This document shows positions 1-8,191 of a DNA stretch of 62,724 nt, one piece after another. Origin of the DNA: Selenomonas sp. AE3005 (GTDB lineage Bacteria > Bacillota > Negativicutes > Selenomonadales > Selenomonadaceae); the NCBI RefSeq assembly GCF_905233635.1, contig NZ_CAJODG010000005.1:1-62724 (forward strand), read 5' to 3'. How positions within the stretch are numbered: position 1 is the stretch's first letter; the number at the start of each line of letters is the position of its first letter. Position numbers and translations under genes: made by a program. The notes under the pieces were generated by a model. That model was not told the DNA's origin and ran no database searches. It saw only the letters and a program-made list of their open reading frames with translations.

Positions 1-172
1 TCATAGGAATCCTTTATCTGTGTTTTTTTGTGCATACACTATGATATAGGGTTCCTTATTTTATTGCAAACAATCGACCGAGAAATATTTTACACTAAGT
101 CATTTTTCGGCCTGCTAAATAGTGACCATTTATTGACCAAGGAAAAAGATTAAGCCTTACAAGGACACGGCT

Positions 173-913
173 ATGAAGAAATACATTAAAAGAATTGTCA
201 AAGCTGGGAATACCATAGAAATTACCAAATATGCAGTAAGTGGTAAGAAGGAGAAAACAGGCATATCGGATTCAGATTACGGGGCTGCCCAAAAAGAGTG
301 GAAATGGAAACGGGCAGAGGATAGCTGCAGATGGTATCTCAATGAGAATTTTGGGCCCGGTGATTTATGGATGCGCTTTAGTTACCCCAGGGGGACGAGA
401 AAAGCCCCGGTGGAAATAAAAGCTGACATTGAAAAGTTTTTCAAAAAGCTCAGACGGCTCTACAAAAAAGCAGGGAAGGTCCTAAAGTATATCTACACAG
501 TAGGTATAGGTAGCCGGGGAGGTATGCATTTCCATGCAGTATTCTCAGAATTTGACTCAGCCAAAATCGAAGAGCTATGGCAGGATGTGACAGGTACTGA
601 GGAAACACCATATCCGAGTGTGAACACAAGACATTTGGATAGGCAAGGCCACTATGGTGAGCTTGCATCTTACCTCATAAAGAATGCAAAGGAATCCTAT
701 GGGACAGAAAACCAGGTCTTTGGTAAGCGGTATTGCTCCAGCCGAAATTTAGCACCACCGAAAATCCGACGGGTGGAAGTAAGGGCAGGGAGCTGGGCAA
801 AGAACCCAAAACCCAAAAAAGGCTATTACATTCTGAATGGCTCTGTCCGAGAAGGGAAGTTTGAGAGTGGTTTCCCATACCAATCTTATATCATGGTGCG
901 GTTGCGGATTTAA
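173..913 (+). CDS. HUH-type rolling-circle Rep-like protein
   Basis: A 246-aa protein of the rolling-circle replication-associated type. An HUH metal-binding motif (H119-F-H121, in GGMHFHAVF) follows a hydrophobic beta strand. About 45 residues later a Y-L-I-K motif (Y167, K170) supplies a candidate nicking tyrosine. By family knowledge such enzymes nick one DNA strand and stay bound through tyrosine. An AAGGA ribosome site lies just before the ATG. As the first gene seen, directly ahead of a resolvase, it fits the phage replication module. Whether it starts replication or only acts as a small accessory nuclease cannot be told from sequence. Confidence 0.72.
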   Translation: MKKYIKRIVKAGNTIEITKYAVSGKKEKTGISDSDYGAAQKEWKWKRAEDSCRWYLNENFGPGDLWMRFSYPRGTRKAPVEIKADIEKFFKKLRRLYKKAGKVLKYIYTVGIGSRGGMHFHAVFSEFDSAKIEELWQDVTGTEETPYPSVNTRHLDRQGHYGELASYLIKNAKESYGTENQVFGKRYCSSRNLAPPKIRRVEVRAGSWAKNPKPKKGYYILNGSVREGKFESGFPYQSYIMVRLRI

Positions 914-965
914 GCCGTCAGCAATGCACAGAAATTTTCCGCATAATCCACAAGGGGGTAATAAT

Positions 966-1520
966 TTGCGTGTGATAAGCAGTTGGGGCGGAAACGCCAA
1001 AATAAAATCAGTGCAGGGCGCGATAAGCAATGCCCGTGGCCATGATTTTGAGGATTGCCTTGACCGGGCATGTCAATTTTACAAGGAAAGGGGGGAGGCC
1101 TATATAGAAAAGACCCCGGAGCCGTTCAAATGTTTGAAGAAAAATAAGCAGGGCCGGGCGGTGGTCAAGTTCATCCACCGCGCCCAGCCGGATTACAAAG
1201 GAGTATTGCCAAACGGGCAGGCGATAATCTTTGAAGCAAAATGCACCGGGAAAGACAGGATTCAGCAGGGAGTATTGACTGACAATCAGGCAGAGATGCT
1301 CCGGGCATACCGAAGATTAGGCGCATATACTGCTGTGTGTGTGGGTATACAAGACCGCTATTTCTTTGTACCGTTTGAGGTATTTGACAGCATGGTTACA
1401 ATTTTGGGGCGCAAATATGCCACGGCTAAAGATTTGCAGCCGTGGGCGGTACGGTTTAACGGCAATGCAGTGTTTTTTCTGGATAATGTTTTGATAAGTG
1501 ATGGGAGGAGAGAAAGATGA
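966..1520 (+). CDS. RecU-like Holliday junction resolvase
   Basis: About 184 aa, similar in layout to RecU/PBP-related factor A resolvases: an N-terminal NARGHDFEDCLDRA segment, a central PDYKGVLPNGQAIIFEAK nuclease core (acidic D...E-x-K) and the Q-x-E-M-L-R-A-Y helix. It should cut four-way junctions during phage recombination or replication. The TTG at 966 is chosen because AAGGGGG lies 7-13 bases ahead. An in-frame ATG at 924 has no ribosome site, and a GTG at 972 is another option. The stop overlaps the next start (ATGA). Confidence 0.72.
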   Translation: MRVISSWGGNAKIKSVQGAISNARGHDFEDCLDRACQFYKERGEAYIEKTPEPFKCLKKNKQGRAVVKFIHRAQPDYKGVLPNGQAIIFEAKCTGKDRIQQGVLTDNQAEMLRAYRRLGAYTAVCVGIQDRYFFVPFEVFDSMVTILGRKYATAKDLQPWAVRFNGNAVFFLDNVLISDGRRER

Positions 1521-1984
1521 CAGAGCTGGAAGAACGCAAAGAGGCGGCAAGACAGAAAATCGAAAAGGAAATGGGGGAGACAGATACTCCCCTTGGTCAA
1601 ATCGGTATGATATTGCTGGCGTGGCTGGACTACTCTGATGGTGCTGCAGAAAAAATCAATCAGGAGAGTAAAACGCTGGACGGAGCTTATGAAGCTCTGC
1701 GTAATCATGCCAGCAAGCACAAGGGGAAAAGTATGTCATACTGCGTAAACCCTGCTGAGGCTATGGAGATTATACTGGAATATTTTGACCAGCCTGACCC
1801 TAAAGGGGTAATCGAGGGCGGCTTAATGTATAAGGCCATGACGGAGGCAGCAGCAAGATTCAAGCCATACGGAGCAGATTCTGTAGAAGAACTGCCAAAA
1901 CCGCAGCCGGTTGCGGCTTCGGCACCACAGAAAAAATCCATATCAGCACTGGACGCGCTTAGTTTGGAGGATTTCGGCTTATGA
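1517..1984 (+). CDS. PcfK-like protein
   Basis: A 155-aa soluble, mostly helical acidic protein with a Pro/Ala/Gln-rich linker near residues 125-140 and a short conserved-looking tail (ALDALSLEDFGL). The size and the position directly before a PcfJ-type gene match the PcfK-like family, known from conjugative plasmids and many Firmicutes prophages. The molecular function of that family is unknown. Both ends overlap neighbours by 4 bases, so translation is coupled. Confidence 0.65.
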   Translation: MTELEERKEAARQKIEKEMGETDTPLGQIGMILLAWLDYSDGAAEKINQESKTLDGAYEALRNHASKHKGKSMSYCVNPAEAMEIILEYFDQPDPKGVIEGGLMYKAMTEAAARFKPYGADSVEELPKPQPVAASAPQKKSISALDALSLEDFGL

Positions 1985-3663
1985 GTAAAGAGAAAGTGCC
2001 AAAAAACCTTGACGAGTTGCTGGAACATTTCCGGCCGTTGGAGCAGGAGCCGGAAGTAGTGCGTATGGTTCGTGATGAATTACCTGCTCATCTTTTTGTA
2101 GATGATGATGGTGATCGGTATCATGCGTGGTGCAGTCATTGCCGGGAGTGGGTACACCTTCCAAAATCCCGGCATAAAGCCAAGGTAGAGTGCCCATCTT
2201 GCGGAGAAACCGCTGACATAATCCATACGTGGCGAGGTTATAAAAATCTGGTAGACAGAACCCTGACATATATCTATAGCAAATCCGCAAAATCTCCGGA
2301 AGACATCATCACGGCGCGGGCGGTTTATATGGAGTACCGCTGGTATCAGGAAAACGCACAGCATACCACCTATACATTACCATGGGATATAGTCCCTTAC
2401 GTGGCAGTGGACAGCTATTATGTATTTGTCTATGGGCAGGGGGCAGTACAGGCAAGGCCGGTCAATAACAGAAAATGCAGCGCAGATTATGGGACGCCAA
2501 GATTGGTGCTGAGCAAGTCTGTAAATGACAGATGGGGCGTATACGCGTATGGGAGTTTTGGTGCGCCCCGGTACATAACCCTCAGTATCAACGAAGACAC
2601 CATAGACGATGCCGTAAAAGATACCCCGTTCCATTATGTTTGGGATGAAATCGGCGGCAGCTTTACAGACCGGGGAACGATGAGGGCATACTTACAGATA
2701 TTTACCAAGCTGGCAAGATACCCCTTTGCGGCAGAAACGCTGGCAAAATTAGGTAACCCTACAAGAGATTGGCTCTATAGTCTGACAGAAGGCGGCCACA
2801 CTGCAGGCGGTATTTTGAACTGGCGTGGCAAGACCATCACTAGGATGCTCCGTTATAGCCTGACAAAGGAAGAAAAGCTGTGGCTGCGGACGACAGAAAG
2901 TACCTCTTTATACATTGGCCACATATTCGCAACGTGGTCGTGGCTGAGAAAACAGGGAAATACCAGTATAACATTGGCGGATATGGATAGATTCCATATA
3001 TGGGCCATTGCAGATATAAAAAAAGCACAGGAAGTAATCAGCCTGCCGCGCCTGATCCGTTACCTTGGCCGCCAGCAGAAAGAACATTCCCATCACGTCA
3101 CCATAACCATGGGCATCTACATTGACTACCTGAACGATTGCCGGGAGCTGGGGGCGGATATAACCAAGAAATCCGTTTTTATGCCTCGAGACCTGGTAGA
3201 GGCCCATGATGCCCTGAACCGGGAAATACGGCAGATAAGGGAATTGCAGCGCGAAGAAGAAGAACTCAAAAAATCCCGAGGCAGAAAGAATCAGGCCGGG
3301 CAGAAAAACAAGCTCTATAAGAAACTCAGGAAGAAAATTCTGCAACAGTATGCTTTTGAAGCAGACGGCATGATGATTTATGTCCCCAAAAAGCTGGAGG
3401 AACTCATAGACGAAGGTATAGCCATGCACAGCTGCGTGGGCGGCTATGTTGACCGGGTGGCAGAAGGTAAAACCATAGTAGTCTTTATTCGGGCGGCGGC
3501 AGACCACAGGGAACGTATTGGCACAATGGAAATCAGCAAAGATGGCACCAGCATTATACAGGCTAGGGCAAAATATAATCAAAATTTGTCGCCGGCGGCA
3601 GCAGATTTTGTCAAGAAGTTCAAGGAAACCAAGATAGATAAGATTGGGAGGAAAACAGCATGA
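1981..3663 (+). CDS. PcfJ-like protein
   Basis: A 560-aa protein with an N-terminal zinc-ribbon-like segment (residues about 48-75, CSHC and CPSC pairs) and a C-terminal PcfJ signature near residue 480 (MHSCVGGYVDRVAEGK, then GTMEIS and QARAKYN). A basic, helical segment around residues 410-450 precedes it. Biochemical role is unknown. PcfJ partners PcfK on plasmids, and the pair is common in the replication block of prophages. The start overlaps pcfK and the stop overlaps the DUF3102 gene. Confidence 0.72.
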   Translation: MSKEKVPKNLDELLEHFRPLEQEPEVVRMVRDELPAHLFVDDDGDRYHAWCSHCREWVHLPKSRHKAKVECPSCGETADIIHTWRGYKNLVDRTLTYIYSKSAKSPEDIITARAVYMEYRWYQENAQHTTYTLPWDIVPYVAVDSYYVFVYGQGAVQARPVNNRKCSADYGTPRLVLSKSVNDRWGVYAYGSFGAPRYITLSINEDTIDDAVKDTPFHYVWDEIGGSFTDRGTMRAYLQIFTKLARYPFAAETLAKLGNPTRDWLYSLTEGGHTAGGILNWRGKTITRMLRYSLTKEEKLWLRTTESTSLYIGHIFATWSWLRKQGNTSITLADMDRFHIWAIADIKKAQEVISLPRLIRYLGRQQKEHSHHVTITMGIYIDYLNDCRELGADITKKSVFMPRDLVEAHDALNREIRQIRELQREEEELKKSRGRKNQAGQKNKLYKKLRKKILQQYAFEADGMMIYVPKKLEELIDEGIAMHSCVGGYVDRVAEGKTIVVFIRAAADHRERIGTMEISKDGTSIIQARAKYNQNLSPAAADFVKKFKETKIDKIGRKTA

Positions 3664-4088
3664 TGAGTACAGAAATGACCGAAAATATCACGGAAATGGC
3701 CGAAAATGTCCCCGAAGTGGCAGAAAATAATCAGGTGGCTGAAACGAATGAGGATAAACTGGCCAGATTAGCTACGGAAATTAACACAATTAAGATTCAG
3801 ACACAGGCAGTTATCCAAAATGCCACGCTGGAAATTGGGCGGCGGTTAGTCCAAGCCAAAGCCGCTGTGCCGCATGGTTGTTGGGGGCAATGGCTTAAAG
3901 AAAAAGTGGACTATTCTGAGCGCACGGCCCAGATGCTTATCAGCACCTTTGAACGTTTCGGCTCCGGCCAGCAAAAACTTTTTGGGCAGGCCGCAGACCC
4001 GGAACTGGTGGCACAACTCAGCAGGTCACAGATGTTTGCGCTGATGTCCATCAAAAATGAAGATGAATGCATTGCCTTTATGGAATAG
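3660..4088 (+). CDS. DUF3102 protein, N-terminal part, ended by TAG
   Basis: 142 aa with the DUF3102 core: a helical run TLEIGRRLVQAKAAVPHGCWGQW, then the SERTAQMLISTFERFG stretch at residues 80-102. The reading frame meets a TAG at 4086-4088 right after DECIAFME. It then continues in the same frame without interruption to 4691 with the coiled-coil tail normally found in this family. The intact gene would run 3660-4691. A single CAG to TAG change would explain the split; see findings. Confidence 0.75.
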   Translation: MMSTEMTENITEMAENVPEVAENNQVAETNEDKLARLATEINTIKIQTQAVIQNATLEIGRRLVQAKAAVPHGCWGQWLKEKVDYSERTAQMLISTFERFGSGQQKLFGQAADPELVAQLSRSQMFALMSIKNEDECIAFME

Positions 4089-4109
4089 CATAAAGAAGAC
4101 TTGCCCGGC

Positions 4110-4691
4110 ATGTCTAAAAGAGAGCTGGAGCAGGCTATCAAAGAGCGTGACCAGGCCAAGGCCGACATAGAAGCATGGCGCAGCCGCTGTAATGACCTTA
4201 CCGATACCGCCGAAAAAGCTGCTCAGAGGGCGGAAAAACTCAAAGCAGAGCTGGCCAAGTTGAAAGCTGATACGGCGGCAGAAGGTGAAGAGGCCGAAAA
4301 ACTGCGTAATGAAGCTGAAGAAGCTCGTAAGAATCTTGAAGAAGAACGGGCGAGATACGAGGGCCAGATAAAAGCCCTCAAAGAAGCGCAGGAAAATACC
4401 GAGAATGAGGAATTGAAACGCTTGGAGGTAGAAAAAGCGGTCAGCGCTGGGAGAATCAGAGAATTAGAACAAGAAGTAGAAGAGTATAAAAAAGCCCAGT
4501 ATAATATTCAGGCGCACGTGGAAAAGTCACAAGAGGAAAAGGACTTTGCCCGGCATTTTGAAAACTGCAAGGCTGAATTTGTCCAGCTTGTAGAATTAGC
4601 ATCATCAATGCAGGGCGATAAGCAGGATAAATGCCGTGTAGTATTGCGTAAAATGCTGGAAGCCATGATGGTCGGATTGGATGCTGAATAA
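4110..4691 (+). CDS. DUF3102 protein, C-terminal coiled-coil part
   Basis: About 193 aa, almost entirely charged coiled coil (KERDQAKAD..., many E/K heptads) with a conserved-looking end (FARHFENCKAEFVQLVELASSM). It is in the same frame as the DUF3102 part and separated from it only by the TAG at 4086. The ATG at 4110 has a weak ribosome site, so this piece is made only by readthrough or reinitiation, or not at all. DUF3102 proteins commonly carry the SKRELEQAIKERDQ segment downstream of their core, which supports a single original gene. Confidence 0.6.
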   Translation: MSKRELEQAIKERDQAKADIEAWRSRCNDLTDTAEKAAQRAEKLKAELAKLKADTAAEGEEAEKLRNEAEEARKNLEEERARYEGQIKALKEAQENTENEELKRLEVEKAVSAGRIRELEQEVEEYKKAQYNIQAHVEKSQEEKDFARHFENCKAEFVQLVELASSMQGDKQDKCRVVLRKMLEAMMVGLDAE

Positions 4692-4702
4692 GGAGAAATG
4701 CC

Positions 4703-5224
4703 ATGGACAAGAAAACATTGATAGCCAAAGTAGAAGCATGCGAAGCCTTTGAACTGGAGAGAGTAGAGGGAGTAATAGCTGGAGCAAGAACTAAAAAGGC
4801 GTCAGAAGTGAAGCTGGAGCTGAAAATGTTGGCCGCATACAACACGGGATTCAGAGACGGTTTTCAGGACGGTTATAGCAGCGCCGTTGATGCGTTGAAA
4901 GGTACGCTTAGAAACTGTGATGGTGAGGAGGCTGAAAAAAGCGAAACACCCCTCCGTTGCCTGCCTTTGCCTGCGGTAAGAGATGGAGACAGAGAAACAA
5001 GTACTTACACAACAGCTGACTGGGGACTAAAAGTAGTTGAAGAATTGGAAGAAGTCAGAAAGGCAAAAGGCCTGTCACAGATGGCCGAAGAAATTGCTGA
5101 TGTAATAACCGTAGGCATATCATGGCTGAACGCTCTGGGCTATAATGAGCAGGCCAGAGCAAAGATTTTCCGGGCGGTTAATGACAAGAACCGGGCCAGA
5201 GGCTATTTAGGTGATAAATCATGA
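4703..5224 (+). CDS. MazG-like pyrophosphohydrolase domain protein
   Basis: 173 aa. The C-terminal 70 residues show an all-alpha NTP pyrophosphohydrolase pattern: VEELEEV (E-E-x-x-E), then EEIADVI (E-x-x-D), and a closing KIFRAVNDKNRARGYL, as in phage MazG-like proteins. These hydrolyse non-canonical or regulatory nucleotides using magnesium held by the acidic residues. The N-terminal 90 residues are helical and not recognised. GGAGAAATGCC gives a good ribosome site. The stop overlaps the next ATG. Confidence 0.6.
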   Translation: MDKKTLIAKVEACEAFELERVEGVIAGARTKKASEVKLELKMLAAYNTGFRDGFQDGYSSAVDALKGTLRNCDGEEAEKSETPLRCLPLPAVRDGDRETSTYTTADWGLKVVEELEEVRKAKGLSQMAEEIADVITVGISWLNALGYNEQARAKIFRAVNDKNRARGYLGDKS

Positions 5225-5430
5225 GCAGAAAACGGTACATAGCAAGCGACCCGACGGCCTGGGCGGCTATTTCCTGGGCGGATAGGGATGCGGCAAGGAA
5301 AAAATCAACAACTATGGCCATAGCTTTTGAAAGCGACAACAAAAAGAAACGGCGGAGGAAGAGAAGACATGCGAAGGCAAATTTTAGGGCACACGGAAAC
5401 GATGGGCTATACAAAGCTGGAGAGCCTTGA
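5221..5430 (+). CDS. small basic hypothetical protein
   Basis: 69 aa, very basic in the centre (NKKKRRRKRRHAK), which suggests nucleic acid binding. The ATG overlaps the previous stop, so it is translationally coupled. No family recognised. Its 3' half overlaps the next small gene in another frame. Confidence 0.5.
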   Translation: MSRKRYIASDPTAWAAISWADRDAARKKSTTMAIAFESDNKKKRRRKRRHAKANFRAHGNDGLYKAGEP

Positions 5431-5527
5431 CTGGTGCCTGCGGACAATCAATCGGAAACGGAGAGTTATAGGCAAAGCAGAGCTCAGAAAGAGGCTGGCG
5501 AAGGATTTAGCGAAGGTAAAGGAATGA
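5369..5527 (+). CDS. small basic hypothetical protein
   Basis: 52 aa (MRRQILGHTETMGYTKLESL...), basic and helical. The ATG at 5369 has GGAGGAAGAG ahead of it, and its stop overlaps the next gene as ATGA. It overlaps the preceding gene by about 60 bases; the two could not both be under strong selection there, so one may be spurious. No family recognised. Confidence 0.45.
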   Translation: MRRQILGHTETMGYTKLESLDWCLRTINRKRRVIGKAELRKRLAKDLAKVKE

Positions 5528-5748
5528 CGGATGAGGAGTTAGCATTATATAATAAACAAATTTCAGGCCCCTGCCCATCGTGCAAGAGCAATATGGTAAG
5601 TGTACGATGGGCCGGCGGGCGGTGGTTTTATGTAGGGTGTACTTGTTTCAATAAGTATCAATGTGAAGAAAAGTATATCCCGGAATGCTTGGAACGGTGG
5701 AATACAGCAGTAAGGAGGGCTAGGGATGAAAAGAAAGGAAATAACTAA
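5524..5748 (+). CDS. Lar-like zinc-binding small protein
   Basis: 74 aa with CPSC near residue 17, further cysteines in VGCTCF, and a closing ERWNTA. This layout (CPxC ... C-x-C ... WN) is that of the Lar restriction-alleviation-like family of phage zinc-ribbon proteins. Lar itself modulates type I restriction, but most relatives are untested, so the role here is an inference. Confidence 0.5.
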   Translation: MTDEELALYNKQISGPCPSCKSNMVSVRWAGGRWFYVGCTCFNKYQCEEKYIPECLERWNTAVRRARDEKKGNN

Positions 5749-5974
5749 ACTGCTGACAGAGGTGCCTATATGTTTAGCCGTCAATGAGGAGGAGAAAATG
5801 ACTAAGCGGGAGCTATTACAGGCCGTAAAAGAGATTCGCGAAATCTGTGGCGAGAATATTACAAGAGAAGGCTGCGCTAATTGCGAATTCAATAAAGACC
5901 ACACAGATGCTTTTGGTTGTTTGTTTGCAGAAACAGTGCCGGAAGATTGGGAGGTTGAGGTTTGTGAAAAATAA
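5726..5974 (+). CDS. small cysteine-rich hypothetical protein
   Basis: 82 aa with C-x2-C and two further cysteines (REGCANCEFN ... FGCLF), probably a small zinc-binding fold. Two starts look usable: ATG 5726 after AAGGAGG, and in-frame ATG 5798 after GAGGAGGAG. The second would give 58 aa starting MTKRELLQ. Function unknown. Confidence 0.5.
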   Translation: MKRKEITKLLTEVPICLAVNEEEKMTKRELLQAVKEIREICGENITREGCANCEFNKDHTDAFGCLFAETVPEDWEVEVCEK

Positions 5975-6182
5975 AGTACCTTACCGCATCGCCAAGGTTA
6001 TGCATGACCTGCAAGAGTATTGTGGCTATGAATGGGATGAATCAGAAGGAATGCCTTGTCAAAAATGCCCGGCTGGTTTAACGGGGGTATGTGATTTATT
6101 TGTCGCTTGTCATGGCATTCCGAAAATGTGGGGGCTAACAAGAGCCGATATTGAGCAATTGGAGCGTGCCGAAGATGAATAA
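5964..6182 (+). CDS. small cysteine-rich hypothetical protein
   Basis: 72 aa starting at GTG 5964, with GAGGTTGAGG upstream. A C-x2-C pair and a further cysteine (MPCQKCPAGLTGVCDLF) suggest a zinc-binding knuckle. Overlaps both neighbours slightly. No family recognised. Confidence 0.5.
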   Translation: MKNKVPYRIAKVMHDLQEYCGYEWDESEGMPCQKCPAGLTGVCDLFVACHGIPKMWGLTRADIEQLERAEDE

Positions 6183-6453
6183 AGGAAAATTGATTATCGA
6201 GCTTGAAAAAAATGGCTACATTGATTATAAAATAAAAAATTTTACGCTGGAGGAGCTTTCTTGTGCGTTTGGTGCTGTGCTAAATAATGAGATTAGTAAA
6301 GGGACAAGCGACAAAGCAGAGCAAGTAGTTTGGAAAGTCTGTGCCTTACGTGGTATTTGCTTACAGCTTGGGCTTACATCGGCGGCCGATAGATTAGAAA
6401 AGCTACTTAGTGCGTTGGGGTGTGAAAACGATGGGCCACAAGAAAAAAATTAG
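6175..6453 (+). CDS. hypothetical phage protein
   Basis: 92 aa, soluble and helical, ATG at 6175 with GGAG ahead, overlapping the previous stop. Ends in TAG at 6451. Past the TAG the frame stays open for only 18 codons, so this TAG looks like a true stop. Function unknown. Confidence 0.5.
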   Translation: MNKGKLIIELEKNGYIDYKIKNFTLEELSCAFGAVLNNEISKGTSDKAEQVVWKVCALRGICLQLGLTSAADRLEKLLSALGCENDGPQEKN

Positions 6454-6514
6454 TATCAGTCTGGCGCCGGCAGAGTTTTATGCGATTCGTATGGCGGTGA
6501 TAACAAATGAGTGA
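6431..6514 (+). CDS. possible 27-aa peptide
   Basis: A short open frame starting at ATG 6431 with TTGGGGTG upstream. It encodes MGHKKKISISLAPAEFYAIR and seven more residues, and overlaps the starts and stops of both neighbours. The helical N-x-like sequence resembles the first helix of small antitoxin or ribbon-helix-helix proteins, but it is too short to assign. Confidence 0.25.
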   Translation: MGHKKKISISLAPAEFYAIRMAVITNE

Positions 6515-6707
6515 GTTTTATATCACGTTTATGTCTGGCTGTAGTAATAGATATTGGTCGATGGGTTCGGCGTTTTATGATAGCGATAGAATTTGCAAAG
6601 AAAATATAAAATCGATAGAAAAAGAACTAAAAGAAAAGTTAAGCACAGACAAAGTTGTGATTTTGGGTTGGAAAAAACTTGACGGTGGAGAGGCTGACAA
6701 TGGTTAG
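6507..6707 (+). CDS. hypothetical phage protein
   Basis: 66 aa (MSEFYITFMSGCSNRYWSM...), a small alpha/beta protein. It ends in TAG at 6705 with a TGA three codons on, so readthrough would add only two residues. Function unknown. Confidence 0.45.
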   Translation: MSEFYITFMSGCSNRYWSMGSAFYDSDRICKENIKSIEKELKEKLSTDKVVILGWKKLDGGEADNG

Positions 6708-6715
6708 GTGATTTG

Positions 6716-6901
6716 ATGAGCGAATTTGATTGGCTGCAGGATTTGCGTGAGCGTGATAGTATCTCTATCAGATTACGTAAATACAGGAGCAGGTTATGTA
6801 AAGAGCAGGCAGAATCAAAGAGGTATTGCCGTGGGTGTAGCATGGCTGATGTTTACGGCCGGTGCGTAATATCGGCTGTGCTTAGGGGATTGGGAGGATA
6901 A
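6716..6901 (+). CDS. small hypothetical phage protein
   Basis: 61 aa starting MSEFDWLQDL, basic, with three cysteines near the centre (RYCRGCSMADVYGRC). An adjacent in-frame ATG at 6713 is the alternative start. Not recognised. Confidence 0.45.
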   Translation: MSEFDWLQDLRERDSISIRLRKYRSRLCKEQAESKRYCRGCSMADVYGRCVISAVLRGLGG

Positions 6902-6952
6902 CAGGAAAAGTTTTGCTGAAAAAGTGCTGCGCTATTGAGTTGGAGGCCGAGG

Positions 6953-7459
6953 ATGGAAAATAACGAGCAGGATATTGTAAAGAGTATGAACGATGACCGT
7001 AAGCTGGCGGAAGACTTTATCCTGAATTATGCCGCACATAAAAAGGATTATGAGCACAGAAAAAAAGAATGGCTGGAGAAGGGGCGTCCGCCGGTTGATG
7101 CTAACGTTGGTGGTGGTAAAGGTAATCTGCCTGGACACCCGGTGGAAGATATGGCCATTAAGTCTGCCGATTACGATGATGAGCATTCGGAGTACTTATG
7201 GATAAGAGCCGTAGGGATTGCACTTCGTACTTTCGGGGAGCGCAAGAGAATCTTTATTGCCTGCAGGCAGGAGGCGGAACGCCATAACATTGGCGGCCGT
7301 GGGCGGCATGGTTGGGTAGTTTACACCCAGCGCAGATATGCAGAGGAAATCGAGAACAGGTTTATCAATGCGAATGGCTGGTTGGGGGAGCGGACTATAA
7401 AAGCGTGGTGGCGTCAAATCCTAGACAGCATCGTGGAAATTCACCTGAGATTGAAATAA
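6953..7459 (+). CDS. ArpU-like late transcription regulator
   Basis: 168 aa, basic and helical, placed last in the early block and directly ahead of the packaging genes. In Firmicutes prophages this slot holds an ArpU/RinA-type activator of late transcription. The C-terminal part (YTQRRYAEEIENRFI ... TIKAWWRQI) could hold the DNA-binding helices. ATG 6953 is chosen because GGAGG lies 6 bases ahead. The assignment rests largely on position. Confidence 0.45.
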   Translation: MENNEQDIVKSMNDDRKLAEDFILNYAAHKKDYEHRKKEWLEKGRPPVDANVGGGKGNLPGHPVEDMAIKSADYDDEHSEYLWIRAVGIALRTFGERKRIFIACRQEAERHNIGGRGRHGWVVYTQRRYAEEIENRFINANGWLGERTIKAWWRQILDSIVEIHLRLK

Positions 7460-7550
7460 ATTAAAAAGGGCAGCACTTTTATAGACAAAAACCGTGATAT
7501 GCTATTACTGTGGAATTCATAAAATCCTCCATGATTTTATCAGTTCTTGG

Positions 7551-7582
7551 AGAGGCCGTCTGTTATGGGCGGTCTTTTCTAA
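7551..7582 (+). terminator. rho-independent terminator after the early operon
   Basis: A 9-bp stem with three or four G-U pairs (GAGGCCGTC / GGCGGTCTT) around a 7-base loop, followed by TTTTCT. It lies about 90 bases past the ArpU-like gene. The G-U pairs weaken it, so it may be conditional. Confidence 0.45.
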
Positions 7583-8010
7583 TGCTTACTCCCCGGAATC
7601 AGCGTATAGCAGGGGGGAGGGAATCAAAAACCCGGTCTGTAAAATACGCCCGGCCTGCATACATAACGAACAATACGATGATCAGCAGCGACAAATAAAG
7701 CAAAACAGAAATAGCTTATGCAACTGTTTCTGAAGCTGCTGAACTTAATGAAGTTGTTTGCTGATGTTTGCAGGTTGTTTTGTATATCCCCATGCCTGGC
7801 CAATTGACGGGGGAAGGCTTTAGCAGAAAAACAAAGTTTGAAAAAGAATTATACTTGTTTCAGCTTTGCGAACTGACAGAAATCAACACAGCACAGCAAC
7901 AGTGAAAGAAAAGTAGCAAACACTTTTGATTTTTGAATATAAAATCAAAATGAAAATGAAATGTAAATTTATCTTTATACATAGCAAACGGACAGGTTTT
8001 TGGAAAATCG
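7583..8010. other. phage intergenic stretch without a gene
   Basis: AT-rich, with stops in all frames at short spacing. Two short frames at 7494-7733 have no ribosome site. I see no tRNA cloverleaf. It separates early from late genes, so a late promoter is expected here, but no clear pair of -35/-10 boxes stands out. Confidence 0.4.
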
Positions 8011-8070
8011 TAGGTTCTTCCAGCCCTGCCCTTAAAAGGCGCGGGTCTGCGAGCCCCGAAAAAAGTTCAG
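8011..8070 (+). other. candidate cos (packaging) site
   Basis: A GC-rich island in AT-rich DNA about 120 bases before the small terminase gene: AGGTTCTTCC, then GGCGCGGGTCTGCGAGCCCC, then AAAAAAGTTC. Lambda-type terminases cut at a GC-rich cos next to the nu1-like gene, so position and composition fit. The cut points cannot be fixed from sequence. Confidence 0.4.
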
Positions 8071-8191
8071 ATTTTACGGGAAAATATAGCTAAGTAAGCA
8101 CCGGAGCGCTGCGGATATGGGGGATACATGAACATATATACGCGCACGCGAGATATTATCTCAAATATTTAGCGGAAAGAAGCTGAGAGGC

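Noticed and set aside
7494..7733. Two short open frames between the ArpU-like gene and terminase
   Set aside because: No ribosome sites, they overlap each other, and one runs through a terminator hairpin.
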